DNA from: Ananas comosus
Taxonomy: Eukaryota > Streptophyta > Magnoliopsida > Poales > Bromeliaceae
Length of the DNA stretch: 64,000 bases
Reading direction: 5' to 3'
Assembly: GCF_001540865.1 (NCBI RefSeq)
Contig: NC_033638.1
Span: forward strand, 9,639,928 to 9,703,927
Shown here one piece after another: positions 12,101-24,232 of the stretch. Numbering within the stretch: the stretch's first letter is position 1; the number at the start of each line of letters is the position of its first letter. A program made the translations under genes and the position numbers. The notes under the pieces were generated by a model. It worked only from the letters and a program-made list of their open reading frames with translations. It did not search any database and had not been told where the DNA came from.

Positions 12101-14652
12101 TTCTTATATTGGTAGACCGACAAAATTTAAATGTCAACATTGGGTACATGTGAAGGTTATTTGATGCATTAGATTATCCAGAGCCAAGATCAACTTGCAT
12201 CTGGCATGATGGATGGTGTAGGCTACATGTTGGATAGGCAGCAAAGTAGCATTTACTGGCTTGAGCATACATTATGACTTTAGTGTTAAATTAGACATGG
12301 GCAATCAGGTTATGTACAGGGCAAGAGGTGGATACATCTGTTTCAAAGTAAGGGCGTTGAGATGCAAGACACTTGTTGAGCCATTGTCAACATGGAGATC
12401 TAATTGATAAGAGCAACATGGGTCTGAATTTATTGAGTGAATTTCTGTAGCAAATATCTAAGGTTTTACCTTGAAAAGAAGAGCATGCTCTTCCTCCACA
12501 TAGATCCCAAACATACAAATACTCACCTCAACTTGCCCGGTATACATGTACTCACCTCCACAAAGATCCCAAGCATGCTCTTCTCCCATGTTTTAATACT
12601 GTTAAGTTCATAAGGTGTTGGGGAAGCAAGCTTAAGCCAATGAATGTTACTTTGGCACATATCCACATGTAGCCTTCGCAATCCATGCCAGATGCACGTG
12701 ATTCTCGCCTCGGGTTTGGAGTGCATCAACATTATGAAGAATATGGAAAGAAAAAGAGAGATGAAGGGTTGTTTTGATATCTTTTATCACTACTGAAAGT
12801 TGATCCGGGGAAACGGGATAACATATATTGTTTCGCTGCAACACATGCAAAATAAACCCAGCAATACAGATACAAGCAAGACATATGAATTGAGTTTGGT
12901 TTTCTGAGGATATGAACCAAGCATCATTTCAAAACATGCACAGCTTGTGAAATTGCTGGTCTGCTATGATAAATCTACGCTGCTTTCTGGTGCATCAAAA
13001 GTTTTGTAATTCCATTATTTGAAAGATCAATCGTTTGCTATTGGATGGATCCTTTTTTGATGAATTATTTGCTGCAAGTTTGGCAGTAAATTTGTATTCC
13101 TATCTTTTGAGTGCATTGATTGTCTTAGCTTAATGTACTCTACAGTTCAAATTATGCGGCATGGAAAAGGATTCCATTTTACTGCAGCGTTCCTAGTCTC
13201 GAATTCACATGTTCAGAGCTTACAGTACACAAATTCAGGGGAGAAACTTGCTGTTGGATTTGAAAATGGTCAGGTATGTGTGCTTGTGAATATTATTTTC
13301 TCTATTGTGGCTTTCCTACATTTAGTTGTCATTCTGAAATTTCTAAAAACTTCCTGTATTTTCAATCACTTGTTCATTTCAGGTGGCGATGCTCGATATG
13401 AATAAGCTACTGGTTATGTTTTGTAAAAAATGTGTATTTGAAACAAGCGCCCCGGTTATATCTTTAAATATTACTTCTGTCCCTGGTACTGTTAGCCGAG
13501 AGGACAGTCCAAAAAAAGTAAATCCCACGACTCCAAAATACCCTTCGGAGTTGTTGCTCACCTTATACAAAAATGCAACTCTTGCAATTATTGATAGCAC
13601 AAATGGTGTTACAGTAAGCTCGTTACAACTGAGCCAAAAGAAGCAGTCATCTGCAATTTCCATGTATGTCATAGGCAAGTAATCATATTCAGCTCTTTAA
13701 GGAAATTGGTTCAGCATTCTAATTTGTCTAATTGGATCTTATGCTAATTTTTTATGTTCAGACGTAAGTAACACAATTGCTGGAGCATCTGGGAAGAAAT
13801 CCTCTCACAATTTGTCTGATAAAAACACAGACCCGAATGAGCCCTCCAAAAGCAACAATTGCGGTGAAGGCACAATGCAAGGAATTGAAGAGCACCACAA
13901 AAGTGATGTCACGCATTCTTCAGATCTACTGTCAGATCCGCTTCTTTTGATCTGTTGCGAGAATGTGTTGCGCATATATTCTCTAAAATCTCTTTTACAG
14001 GTGCCCACTACATAATTGTAAGCTTTCTAGACAATCTAATTGTCAGTTATTTACTTTCCTCTTTCTTCATTCAAGGGAAATGGGAAGAATATTCGTAAAG
14101 TGAAACTTGCGAAGCGCTGTTGTTGGTCAACACTTTTCAAGAAGATCGATGAGATAACGTGTGGATTGCTTTTAGTTTATGACACTGGTGCTATAGAGAT
14201 TAGGTAAATGCTGCATTCTACCATTATTCCCATTTTCTTTTCTTTATATAGATCATGTAGTTAACAGTATCTCGCTTCAAATTGCCTTTTCTTGATAACA
14301 TGCAATTTTTGAAAATTCTTTCAACTCTTTTATGGTCCAACCTATTAAATTATTTTTGTCGATTAGGGGGTGTTTGGTTCCCTGTAAAACCGGTCCGAAA
14401 ATTTTTTTTCAATTGAAAATTTTTTTTCCGATGTTTGGTTGCACGTAAAATTTTTTTTCGGAAAAGTTGTTTTACAGATTCTCCGAAAAAAACCCCATTT
14501 TCGTTTTCCGGCCGGCGTCCACGGAAAACGAAAACTGGTCTCAAAAAATCGCGGCTCACAGGGCCTTGCGCGCATGCGGTCCACGAGATCATCTTCATCT
14601 CGTGGACCCGCGAGAGAGAGAGAGTCCACAGTGGACTCTCTCTTCCTCTTCC

Positions 14653-14691
<39 letters not shown>

Positions 14692-17431
14692 TCTTTTTTA
14701 TATAAATATATTATTACGTAATATTTTATATATAAATATTATTTATAAATATATAGTAATTTATTTTATAGTATTAAATATATATTATTATATATGATAT
14801 TACATATTTATTGTATAATATGTTTTAAATATATTTTATTTATAAATATAAACTAAAAATAATAATAAATATAGTATGATAATTATTATTTATTAATAAT
14901 ATATAATAATATAAAATAAGAAAAAAATATATTAATTTATTTTTATAACTTTTTCTTTCCTTTATTTTCAATCAACCAAACAACTGTAACAGAAAACTAA
15001 TTTTTTTTCCTACAAACCAAACGTTAAAGAGCGTAAAACTTCTTTTCCTCCGAAAAAAATTTTTCCACACAAAATTTTTTTTCCCAGTTTTACGTGGAAC
15101 CAAACACACCCTTATCTGGCGGCATTGATAATGCTCCCTTCAACTTGAGTTTCTGTGATTATGAAATATTTAGGCGGGATATATGCTTTCTATGTCACGT
15201 CTCACAATATATGGAGTTTGTTTTTTAGTCACTAATCTCTATTTTTTTTCTTGGAAATGAGCAGGTCTTTGCCAGATTTGGAAGTTATTGCAGAGCAATC
15301 CTTGATGTCATTATTAAGATGGAGCTTCAAAACTAACATGGACAAGACTATGAGTTCTACTGACAATGGGCAAATTGCTTTGGTGAATATCTCTCTTTTT
15401 CGTACTCTTTGTTTCGTAAGTTTTCTCTGAACTTTCAACACATGAGATCTATAACACACAAATGTTCCTTTCATGGAAGACTTTGTGGCTATCAAACATT
15501 AGTCACTATAGAGTTGCATCGTTACTCTTCCACGCAGATCCGGAAAAATCCAGTTCTCTTGAAATATGATTGGCATTTTGTGCCATCTATTTTAATCTTG
15601 TCATATGTTGTCTAAGTCGTTATTTCAACACTATAACTCGTTCATCCCTGAGATAAATAAGCTATTTGTGTTACACCATGTGCGAACCTAGAAGACTAGT
15701 TCATAATTTTCATTTATTGTTATAATAAATATATTCTACCTAATGAGATATGCTGCCACATAACTTTGTAGCTTTCCTTGACTTGCAGGTAAATGGTTCT
15801 GAACTAGCAATCATATCACTTTTGGCCTGTGAAAATGACTTCAGGTATCTCTTTTTGCCTATGCTTTTACCAAGATTTTATTTAACCAAGGTTAAAATCT
15901 CAAACTATCCATATGATTAAACATAGGATTCCAGATTCTTTGCCATGTCTTCATGATAAAGTTCTTGCAGCTGCTGCAGAAGCTGCCATTAATGCTTCTA
16001 TAAATCAGAAAAAGAAGCAGGTTGGGTATTTGTCCACCTCTTTTTTTTAAAAAAAATTTCTATCTGGCATTTTCATTTGGTAAATGACATTGCTTTGCTA
16101 CTACAGGATACAGCTTCTGGTATTCTTGGTGGTATCATGAAAGGATTTAAAGGGAGCAGAACAGAGAACAGTATTGCTGAGAATATTCTTGGAAATAGTT
16201 CTGCTGAGCAACTGGAGGAGATCCTTTCGAAGGTTCCATTTCTCGAACCATCAACCACCTCTTCTGGTGACCCAGAAGTTGATGAACTGAGCATTGGTCT
16301 CTCTCTCACTCCCTCTCTCTCTCTGATGTGTATTTGCTTGCTTGTGTGCCTTCAGTTCTAAAGGCATACTTCCATGCAGATGCATGCAGTCAAACCGTCT
16401 ATCTGTATAACCATAATTTTCGATGCAGATGATATCTATTTTCCTGCAGGTGAATCTTGAGAAAAGGCTTTACATTTATCTCTAAAACATACTTTTATGC
16501 AGATGACATCGAGATTGATGATGTTGAACCAAGTCAACCAACATACACTCCATCCGAGCCAAATAAGAAAAACAAAATAGGTAGGATGCTGTTCAATTTC
16601 GACTCAGTCATGACAGGTTTAGTCGTTACTAAATTTCTAGGTCTGGCCTGGGCCCAAAGTTTTGTTTTGGATGCCCAAGACCAAAGGTCTACCCGACTGG
16701 TCCTGTCTTGACATGGGCTCGTTTCCGCTTAAACTTTGTGTTCCTCTGATTAAGTTTTATCTTGAGCTACAGATGAGGAGAGAGAGAAATTATTTGATGG
16801 ATCCAGTAATGTTACACAACCAAGAGTAAGAACGACTCAAGAAATCCTGACCCAGTATCGATTTGGAGGGGTAATTCTTCTGTACATTTTCGAATAATAT
16901 CATTATACGTTGAAACTGCTTAAGCTACATTTCTTTGCCTTCCAGGATGCTGCTGCAGCAGCAGCCCATGCCAGGGATAAGCTCGTACAACGACAGGAGA
17001 AGCTTGAGGTAGGGGATCCATTTATCACATATTACATAGTTAGGTGTAATGAGAGCTTGATGTGGATTTTGACTTAATGTGTTCGTTAACTAAGTAGGCT
17101 GCAAAGAATAAACTAGAATTGTTCTTGAATGTCGATTACCCATTTCACATAATTATATAAGAATCTAATAATGCTAGACATTTTCTTCCTTGCTGCAGCG
17201 AAAGTTTCATGAAGTTTAATATATGCTTTAAATGGTCAAAAAGATGAAATTTCCTTCTCCTTTTCTTTTTTTTTTTTGGGTGAGCACTCCTGTCCTGTAA
17301 TAAATGCACTCCTGTTTTTACAGAGATTAAGTCAACGAACTGCAGAGCTTCAAAGCGGAGCTGAGGATTTCGCTTCCATGGCTAATGAACTCGTCAAAAC
17401 TATGGAAAACAAGAAATGGTGGAAACTGTAA
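6101..17431 (+). CDS. Tomosyn/lethal giant larvae-like WD40 protein with C-terminal R-SNARE motif
   Basis: Cytosolic regulator of SNARE-driven vesicle fusion; the closest plant relatives are the tomosyn-like (TYN) transducin family proteins. I assembled 24 exons: 6101-6139, 6421-6551, 6679-6763, 6941-6994, 7440-7531, 7641-7744, 8470-8545, 9925-10387, 11037-11366, 11464-11667, 11754-11852, 11940-12012, 13146-13273, 13383-13674, 13762-14000, 14076-14203, 15265-15382, 15789-15844, 15927-16020, 16107-16296, 16503-16580, 16773-16870, 16946-17008, 17324-17431. They total 3342 nt, an unbroken 1113 codons. The start MFAKRLLQKALRQ leads into WD40-like blades (YDPIQRLLAIGTLDGRIKII; SNDNEVQVWNLE; AGYQDGSVRIWDATFPV; NSGEKLAVGFENGQV). 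The last 70 residues are an R-SNARE helix, with KLVQRQEKL supplying the central arginine, and end in WWKL without a membrane anchor. An optional 21-nt in-frame microexon may lie near 16430-16450. Introns host several transposons. Confidence 0.93.
8815..9183. mobile_element. hAT-like MITE in a tomosyn intron
   Basis: Element 8823-9175 is flanked by exact 8-bp duplications ATGACATT (8815-8822 and 9176-9183). Its ends are imperfect inverted repeats: left CAGGGAAGAAGCCAG, right complement CAGGGGCGGAACCA. It has no coding capacity. Eight-bp duplications and CAGGGGCGGA-type ends fit hAT. Confidence 0.8.
12161..12730. repeat. Foldback element with about 100-bp inverted arms in tomosyn intron 12
   Basis: The left arm (about 12161-12265, starting TTGATGCATTAG and including GCATCTGGCATGATGGAT and GGCTACATGTTGGATA) is the diverged reverse complement of the right arm (about 12625-12730). 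The spacer contains a shorter direct repeat around CATAGATCCCAAACAT and CAAAGATCCCAAGCAT. No open frame and no obvious target duplication. Confidence 0.6.
13675..13761 (+). other. GC-AG intron in the tomosyn gene
   Basis: The exon ends GTC ATA G and is followed by GCAAGT, a strong GC-type donor; the acceptor is TTCAG at 13757-13761. The nearby GTAATC at 13679 would bring a stop codon (AAG TAA) within two codons of the next exon, so the GC donor is needed for the frame. Confidence 0.8.
14363..15114. mobile_element. Tourist-like (PIF/Harbinger) non-autonomous element in a tomosyn intron
   Basis: Element 14366-15111 lies between TTA duplications (14363-14365; 15112-15114). The ends are inverted: left GGGGGTGTTTGGTTCCCTG, right complement GGGTGTGTTTGGTTCCACG, each followed by GTAAAAC. 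The interior has a palindromic block CGTTTTCCGGCC..GGAAAACG, a (TA)n tract at 14655-14689 and a long AT-rich stretch. Open frames inside are not real genes. Confidence 0.8.
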
Positions 17432-17875
17432 CTCTTCCCAGAGACACTTCAACTTCATTTTGGTATTTAAATACATCTCTTGGTGCGCAAGTTGCATACT
17501 TATAATATCATTTGGTCCTTCAAACTGCTTTTTACCTAGCTATCCACCATTTCAATACCAGAAATTTGAGTAGTTGAGAGTTAGTAACTTTTCTGAAAAA
17601 TCTCAATACTGTAGTTTGTATTTTCTTATTTGACGGTGTAAAAAATTTGCATGAAATATGATTACGTTTCTCATTACATTCATAAGATCCATAATTTTTT
17701 ATGTAATCTTTTGTAGATACCAATCATTCCTGGTCCTATAACAATCTTGTAATGTATGTAAAGATATTTTAAAATAAATTAAATGATGTTTATTTTGGTT
17801 TCATTTATTATTACTAGAATTGCTGCTTTTTAAAATTCTCAGCGTTTTGATTTTTCTTTCTTTTTTCAGTTATCT
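17432..17875 (+). other. 3' flank of the tomosyn gene
   Basis: AT-rich non-coding sequence after the stop codon, with the likely 3' UTR. AAAATAAATTAAATG near 17770 could serve as a polyadenylation region. Confidence 0.4.
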
Positions 17876-17976
17876 TTTTAGAAATGAACTTAGTTAGAAA
17901 TATGGTGCAACTAGATTTCAAATTTGAGACTTCATATACCAATCGTAAAATTCTTAATCAACTGTGCTAGATATAT
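17876..17976 (-). mobile_element. Old tRNA-like SINE copy, minus strand
   Basis: Read on the minus strand it begins TCTAGCACAGTTGATTAAG, the A-box region seen in the good copies as CTAGTGCAAGTGGTAAAGG. It passes through a decayed B-box region and ends in TTTCTAACTAAGTTCATTTCTAAA, the same 3' body. Strongly diverged. Confidence 0.55.
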
Positions 17977-18285
17977 TAACCACACATTTTCTATTTGAGT
18001 GGTTTGTTGTCTTTTCAGTATCGCTTTTGGACAATCCATGCTTCTGTTGCTCTGGCATATTATTGCACTCCCGTAGTGGGGGGTGAAAGCTATGTAAAAC
18101 GATTCCCTTGTTGGGGCCCAAAATGGGAGCATAATAATGTCCACTTAATTGTTACTATTTTAGATAAGGTATTAATTGATTATTACTTTTCTTTTTACCT
18201 CCTTTCCTAATTTTAGACAAGGGGTTTTTTTTAATTTTTTTCTTTTCTTTTTTGATATTTCTGGGTCCTCTCTAGTTATCTTTTT

Positions 18286-18383
18286 TTAAAAAAAAAAAAT
18301 TTAGTTAGAAATGTAAAGCAACTAGAGTTTGACTTGAAATTTTAGATATCAAGTATCAAGCTCTTTATCACTTGTGCTAGATG
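18286..18383 (-). mobile_element. Second tRNA-like SINE copy, minus strand
   Basis: On the minus strand: CTAGCACAAGTGATAAAGAG (A-box region), then a decayed B-box before TCTAGTTG, then CATTTCTAACTAAATTT and an A run (the T/A tract at 18288-18300). It sits about 400 bp from the previous copy in the same orientation; the two are diverged, so they may be separate insertions or an old duplication. Confidence 0.55.
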
Positions 18384-19560
18384 GTCGGTTTCCTCCCTAT
18401 GTATTCAAACAGAGCATAAAGAAGCTTAGAATGGGATGGTTATGGTAGAATTAGGCATATGGGACATGCGAAGCATGTTCACTTGAAGGAGCAAGAAAAC
18501 ACAAAATTGTGCTTCCAAGTTCCAACCAAGAAGGACAAAATACGCGTTGCTTCATAAGAAGAATATTGCCTACGGTACCTTAGCTATAGAGTCTATGGCT
18601 CCTTTAAATATAGGATGATGACATTTGCAGCTTCTATTTTAATACAAGCAGAGCAAATTCAGACTACATCAACTACTCTGCCTCTTAAACAATTAGCAGC
18701 AGCCACTGTGCTTTATCTGTCATAATTAGATTTGTAAATATCAGCTCTCTTAGATGTACCCTCAAATATAGCTCTTCAAAATTGATGTTAATCTCCCTTT
18801 TCAAGCTTTACATTCACGAATCTAAATCATTTTAATGTATGATATTCATGTAATGCTGACTCATCATACTGCATCTTTTGTGCATCTTTTAAATACTCAT
18901 AACATTTACCCGTAAATAATGATTCCACATAGTCTGCTATCCTCGTACCAGACGGAACTAATAAGAAATCTTCATACTGCTATCTTAAGATATATTTTGT
19001 TATCTTAATTAATTAGAATAGTTATGTTTGTTAGTTTTGTAGGGAGTAACAATCTAAAATTGACAGCTTAATTCACTTCCCTTATAACATACTGGGATTC
19101 TGAAAATATTTTTCATTAGTGAACTACATTCTTAATAAATGTCATGAATATTGTCACACCAATCTGTGGTGGAGAAAAGGAAATAAAATAGTTTGATGTG
19201 ACATTGAACCTAACGTGTTTCCTCGGAATAAATAAGATTTTTTAATTTATTTAAGGAAAGGAATATGTAGGAATTGGGTTAAAATAAACGAGCAAATAAT
19301 AATAATAATAATAATATCTTATAAATTTATTTGTTAATATTAAAACTAGTTTATTTTAACAATATTATTTTGAACTCTGTCCTCTGATGTTAAAAACTAT
19401 ATTACCTCTTTTGAGAATACAAGAGGAAAAGAAATTTAAAGAAATATTCTATACGGTATTAAAGTAGCAGGTTCTAAAATATTTAGTAATTGGACTTTTT
19501 ATCTTATTATCTGGATAAAAATATGATTGGGATATGAAAACATGGTTTTTCTCCGCCCTT
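18384..19560. other. AT-rich intergenic sequence, nothing recognised
   Basis: No open frame, repeat end or RNA gene stands out. There is a short (AAT)n run near 19297-19316. Confidence 0.5.
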
Positions 19561-19572
19561 TAATCAACTTTC

Positions 19573-19573
<1 letters not shown>

Positions 19574-19618
<45 letters not shown>

Positions 19619-19844
19619 TAGGCTGGAATAGTATCAATAGCACTAAGGTATTTGTGCTATTAATTTTTTAGCTCTTGGATTGAGAAATATGTGGTTAGGA
19701 TGATGTGGGCCCCTTAAGGTTGAGTGAGTGGTTGGTTGAATAGTATAATTTAATGGATAAAAATAATTCAAGCCGACCTTATGATAGCTATCGTGGTTCC
19801 TAAACCACGATAGCTCAAAAAGTGGCAGTCTAAATTGGGAAACN

Positions 19845-19882
<38 letters not shown>
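19574..19882. repeat. Microsatellite and decayed short-MITE segment
   Basis: (TA)n at about 19575-19613. Then a partial reverse-oriented copy of the short MITE family (19617-19815; TAGGCTGGAATAGTATCAAT and GAGTGAGTGGTTGGTTGAAT), a single N at 19844 and (GA)n to 19880. The right side holds a small perfect hairpin, AGCTATCGTGGTT..AACCACGATAGCT. Confidence 0.6.
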
Positions 19883-19883
<1 letters not shown>

Positions 19884-20403
19884 TATACTATCTATAGTAT
19901 CGGGGCTCCGGTACTATAGTCTCGTTTTCGATTTTAGGATGTTCAAATCAACGATCCACACTGTTAAAACTGATATAGGATATTTAAAGTTTTTAGAAAT
20001 AAAATTTTATATTTTTTCGACATAGTTTACTTTATGATCAAACCATTTCAAAATTGTCAATTTTCAATAACTATTATGGCGAGTTTGGAGTTTAATGGTG
20101 TAGAAAAATCTAAATTTCTTCAAATTTTAATAGAAAATACTTTAAACTATCTAGATTAAGGTTAACATTCTTGATCTTGAATTTAAAAGTCCTATTCTCA
20201 AATTTTAAAGATTATCCAATTTTCGCTGTCCATTTTGATATAATTTATTTACTAAGTAAACAATGTTGAAAAAAACTAAAATTTTATTCTTAAGAATTTT
20301 ATATACCTTATATCATATTTAACGGTGTGGATCATTAATTTGAATACCCTAAGATCGAAAACAAGACTATAGTACCGGAGCTCCGGTACTATAGATAGTA
20401 TAG
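19883..20403. mobile_element. Long-TIR MITE (about 521 bp)
   Basis: The first and last roughly 80 bp are near-perfect inverted repeats beginning CTATACTATCTATAGTA and including TCCGGTACTATAGTC. Internal AT-rich non-coding sequence. Same superfamily as the host element at 45.65-47.2 kb. Confidence 0.8.
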
Positions 20404-20439
20404 TAGCCTAATTCTATATATATATATTCAATTATATAT

Positions 20440-20664
20440 GAGTCCAGCTATGGTACTTGTAAAAGCACCAAACATTTGGTGTTTTTAAGTTTTTTACCGT
20501 TAGATCTACTTCTCGAATCATTTTCAACCATTAAATTATACTATTCAACAAATCACCCACTCAACCCTAGACGGCTCACATTATTCTAACCGCATATCTC
20601 TTAATCCAATGGCTAAAAATCTACAAGCACCGATAACTTGGTATTTTTAAAAGCATAAGAGCTC

Positions 20665-20670
<6 letters not shown>
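20440..20670. mobile_element. Short MITE family copy
   Basis: Shares the internal core ACCGTTAGATCTA, ATTATACTATTCAACAAATC, CACCCACTCAACCCTAG and CTAACCGCAT with copies near 21.6, 24.0, 26.0, 26.2 and 51.5 kb. Followed by (TA)n at 20670-20706. Confidence 0.65.
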
Positions 20671-20706
<36 letters not shown>

Positions 20707-20708
<2 letters not shown>

Positions 20709-21540
20709 CTTAAGAGCTTTCCAAAAATGTTGGGCTTCCAATTCACTATCGTGTATTAATTTTATTTTTATTCAAAAACTTATTAAATATTTTTAATACT
20801 AAAATTCTTAAAAAAATTATAGCGAAAAAAATTATAACTCTTTGAATAGAGACACGGTCCACATACGGTCGCAGAAAGAAAGCTTCTCAATAAGATGTTG
20901 CTTGGAAGTTTTCTACGAAAATTTTTTCTATGGGCAGTGTTTGAAATAATTAGATCAGTGTTTGCCAAACCTAATTGACAAATATGTTTTTTAGCGTTTG
21001 GAATCCGTGTGGACGATGGTGATTGTGACTCTAAGCCCAAATATGTTTTTGATTCTGCCAAGTACTCCACGAGTTCCTCATGCTACCGACCATATAACAG
21101 CTAAGAATTAGTCCCATTTCTTTTTTGACCTCTCCCTTTTTCTTTCTTTCTTTTTTTTTTTTTCCCCTTTTTCCCACTTCAATAGTGGAAGAGGGATTTG
21201 GTCCAAGCATGGGTAATGTCCGTGTGCTACGAGGGTATCGTGTCGTAAAGATTATTCTAGTTTGACTAGGATATGGTTTTAATTGTTCCATTTAGAAAAT
21301 GGAAAAGGTATGTACTAAATTTGCTTGGAGTGACTAAAGTTTTTTATATAATATATATACTCTGCTTGTAATTAATATTTGACTATGTTTGTTGAGACCG
21401 GAGACCCCCACCAGTGTTCTTCTGGACTCTGGATTAGTCCAAGAGTCGTTAAAATTAATCTTGTTCAATGGTATTATACAATAAAAAAAATTGTATAGCT
21501 GCTGAATCCTTTGTTACGCTACATTGCCTCGTGTGTGTAT
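20707..21540. other. Intergenic sequence without identifiable features
   Basis: Non-coding, with a T/C-rich tract at about 21119-21175. Small open frames on the minus strand have no protein-like features. Confidence 0.45.
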
Positions 21541-21552
21541 ATATATATATAT

Positions 21553-22618
21553 AGAGTTGGACTGGACTACTATTAGTAGCAAAATTTCATTGTTGCTACT
21601 AGTATTTTAGCCTTTGGATCAACTCTTTTTATTATTTCTAACCATTGAATTAAATACTATAATCCAGTGGGGACCACTCAACCCTAGGGGGACCATTCAA
21701 CTCTAACCGACTAATATCATTCTGACCCTACAATTTTTCATCCAAGGGTTAAAAACTTGATAGTAAAAATAGAGTTTTACTATTAATAGTATTCCAGCCT
21801 AATTATATATATATATATATATATANTCGGAACTTCAAATTGATAATCAGCACCGTTAAAATTGATCTACACAATTAGAAATGTTTAGAAATCAAATTTT
21901 GTAATATTTAAAACTCATTATCAAGTTCATCTTAAGAGTTAAAAAATGAACAGTCATAAATGAATAACCTTTTTAAAATAGAGGTTAGACTTTCTCAATT
22001 CATAATCAGGGTTATCAAACATTATCTAAATAGTATAAAAAATTTTCTATCAAAAATTCAACCAATTTGAATTGCTCTACACCGTTAAACAAGCAAATGG
22101 TTCATATAGGCCGTCAAAAATTGTAAATTTTATGACACTTTGATCAATATGTAAATAATTTTTAAAATTTATTAAATTTAGTTTCTAGATATTTCAAATA
22201 CTCTAGATCAACTTCAACGGCTCTGATCATCGATTCAGAATCTCTATCATCAAGAACCATTTGATAGGACAAGGGCTACTATCCTATTAATAGGATAGTA
22301 GCCCTAGCCTATATAGAACAAGACTGCTATGCTCTTAGGAGCACGGAGGTCTCCGTGCTCCTGAGCTGTTTTCGATGATGGAATTTTCGAATCGACGATC
22401 GGCTCCGTTAGACTTGATCTAGAGTATTTGAAGTTTCTAAAAAATAATTTTTGTGATTTTTTGATATCATTTACCTAGTGATCGAAAGGATTCAAAATCA
22501 ATAATTTTTAATGGTTGATATCTGCCGTTTTCAAGTTTAACGATGTAGAAGTATTCAAATCAGATGAAAATTTGATATAAAGTACTTTATACTATGTACA
22601 ACAAAATCAATATTTCTT
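21553..22618. repeat. Composite of short and long MITEs, duplicated at 23.95-25.07 kb
   Basis: Contains a short-family copy (21553-21800), a long-TIR MITE with ends of TATCCTATTAATAGGATAG type (about 21827-22313), and the left half of another long-TIR MITE (GAGCACGGAGGTCTCCGTGC, from about 22320). The segment carries an N at 21826 and ends at an N at 22619. It recurs with many single-base differences about 2.4 kb to the right (see findings). Confidence 0.75.
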
Positions 22619-22703
22619 NCATCGAAAACGAGCTAGAAGCACGGAAGGCTCCGTGCTTTCGATAGGATAGTAGCCTCACTCTATATATATATATATATAT
22701 ATA

Positions 22704-23250
22704 TATAGTAGGTCTTGTGTGCTATTAGGAGCACGGAGGCCTACGTGCTCCTAAGCCGTTTTCGATGATGGAGCTTTCGAATCGACGATCGGCTCCGTTA
22801 GATTTGATCTAGCATATTTGAACTATTTAGAAAATAATTTTTGTGACTTTTTGATATCATTTTCCTAGCGATCGAAAGGGTTCAAAATCAACAATTTTTA
22901 TTGGTTGATGTACACCGTTTGCAAGTTTAACTGTGTAGAAGTGTTCAAACCAGATAAAATTTTGATAGAAATTTTTTATACTATTTACAGCAAGATCAAT
23001 ATATTTGATCGAAAATTTTCATACTATATCACCACTTTTTGTAAGATTTTTATTTGCAGCCGTTGATTTTGAACCCTTTCGATCGCTAGGAGAATGATAT
23101 CGAAAAGTTACAAAATTTATTTTCTAGATAGTTCAAATATGCTAGATCAAGTCTAACAGAGCGAATGATCGATTCGGAAGCTCCATCATCGAAAACGGCT
23201 TAAGAGCACGGAGGCGTCCGTGCTCCTAATAGCACACAAGACCTACTCTA
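22704..23250. mobile_element. Long-TIR MITE, complete, in (TA)n
   Basis: Left end AGGTCTTGTGTGCTATTAGG mirrors right end CTAATAGCACACAAGACCTA. The match continues inward through TTTTCGATGATGGAGC and TTTCGAATCGACGATC with GGCTCCGTTAGA, so each arm is well over 150 bp. TA repeats or TCTA/TA runs abut both ends. Confidence 0.85.
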
Positions 23251-23258
23251 TCTATCTA

Positions 23259-23329
<71 letters not shown>

Positions 23330-23365
23330 AGGCTTGATCTAGCATATATATATATATATATATAT

Positions 23366-23397
<32 letters not shown>
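23250..23397. repeat. Compound (TCTA)n, (TA)n and (GA)n microsatellites
   Basis: Two successive blocks of TA dinucleotides running into GA dinucleotides separate two long-TIR MITEs. Confidence 0.85.
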
Positions 23398-23399
<2 letters not shown>

Positions 23400-23940
23400 G
23401 CTGGTATACTATCGGTAGCACGGAGGCCTCAGTGCTACCATATTGTTTTCAATGATGCAACTTCCAAATCAACGATCGGCTCTGTTAGACTTGATTTATA
23501 CTATTGAAAGTATTTGGGAACTAAATTTCATAATTTTTCGGCATCATTTACCTATCAAACGAGTAGTTTAAAAATGAACGGCTGAAAATAAAAATCTCAT
23601 AAAAAATTATAATAAAAGGCTTGAATTTAACATCAAAGGTACTGATCTTACTCTAAATAGTGAAAAAAAATTTCTATAAAAATTTCATCAAATTTGGATT
23701 GCTTTACACTGTTAAATTCACAAACGCATCCCATTTACTATTAAAATTATCAATTTTGAGACCTTTGATCACTAGCCAAATGATGTTGAAAAATTATAAA
23801 ATTTGGTTCTAATAGTTCCAATAAGGTAGATTATATTTAACGGAGCGCGATCGTCGAATCGGATTTCCTATCATCGAAAACAACTTACGAAGCACGGAGG
23901 TCTCCGTACTTTCGAAAGTACGGAGACTTACTCTATATAT
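23398..23940. mobile_element. Long-TIR MITE (CGGTAGCACGGAGG type)
   Basis: The left arm GGCTGGTATACTATCGGTAG followed by CACGGAGGCCTCAGTGC corresponds to the right arm CATCGAAAACAACTTACG..AGCACGGAGGTCTCCGT. The internal TTGTTTTCAATGATG motif is shared with the copy at 48.4 kb. Confidence 0.7.
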
Positions 23941-23944
23941 ATTA

Positions 23945-24183
23945 TATATTTGGACTGGGCTCAATTAGTAGGCAAAATTCATTATTGCTATCAGTTTTTA
24001 GCCTTTGATCAACTCTTTTCTTTCTAACCATTGGATTAAATACTATATCCAGTGGGAGCCACTCAACCCTACGGGGACCACTCAACTCTAACCGACTATA
24101 TCATCCTGACCCTATAATTTTTCATCAAGGGTTAAAAACTGATAGCAAATAGAGCGTTTTACTATGAATAGTATTCCAGCCTA

Positions 24184-24232
<49 letters not shown>

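Noticed and set aside
14350..14797. Frames around the Tourist-like element
   Set aside because: They span inverted-repeat DNA and a TA microsatellite inside an intron.
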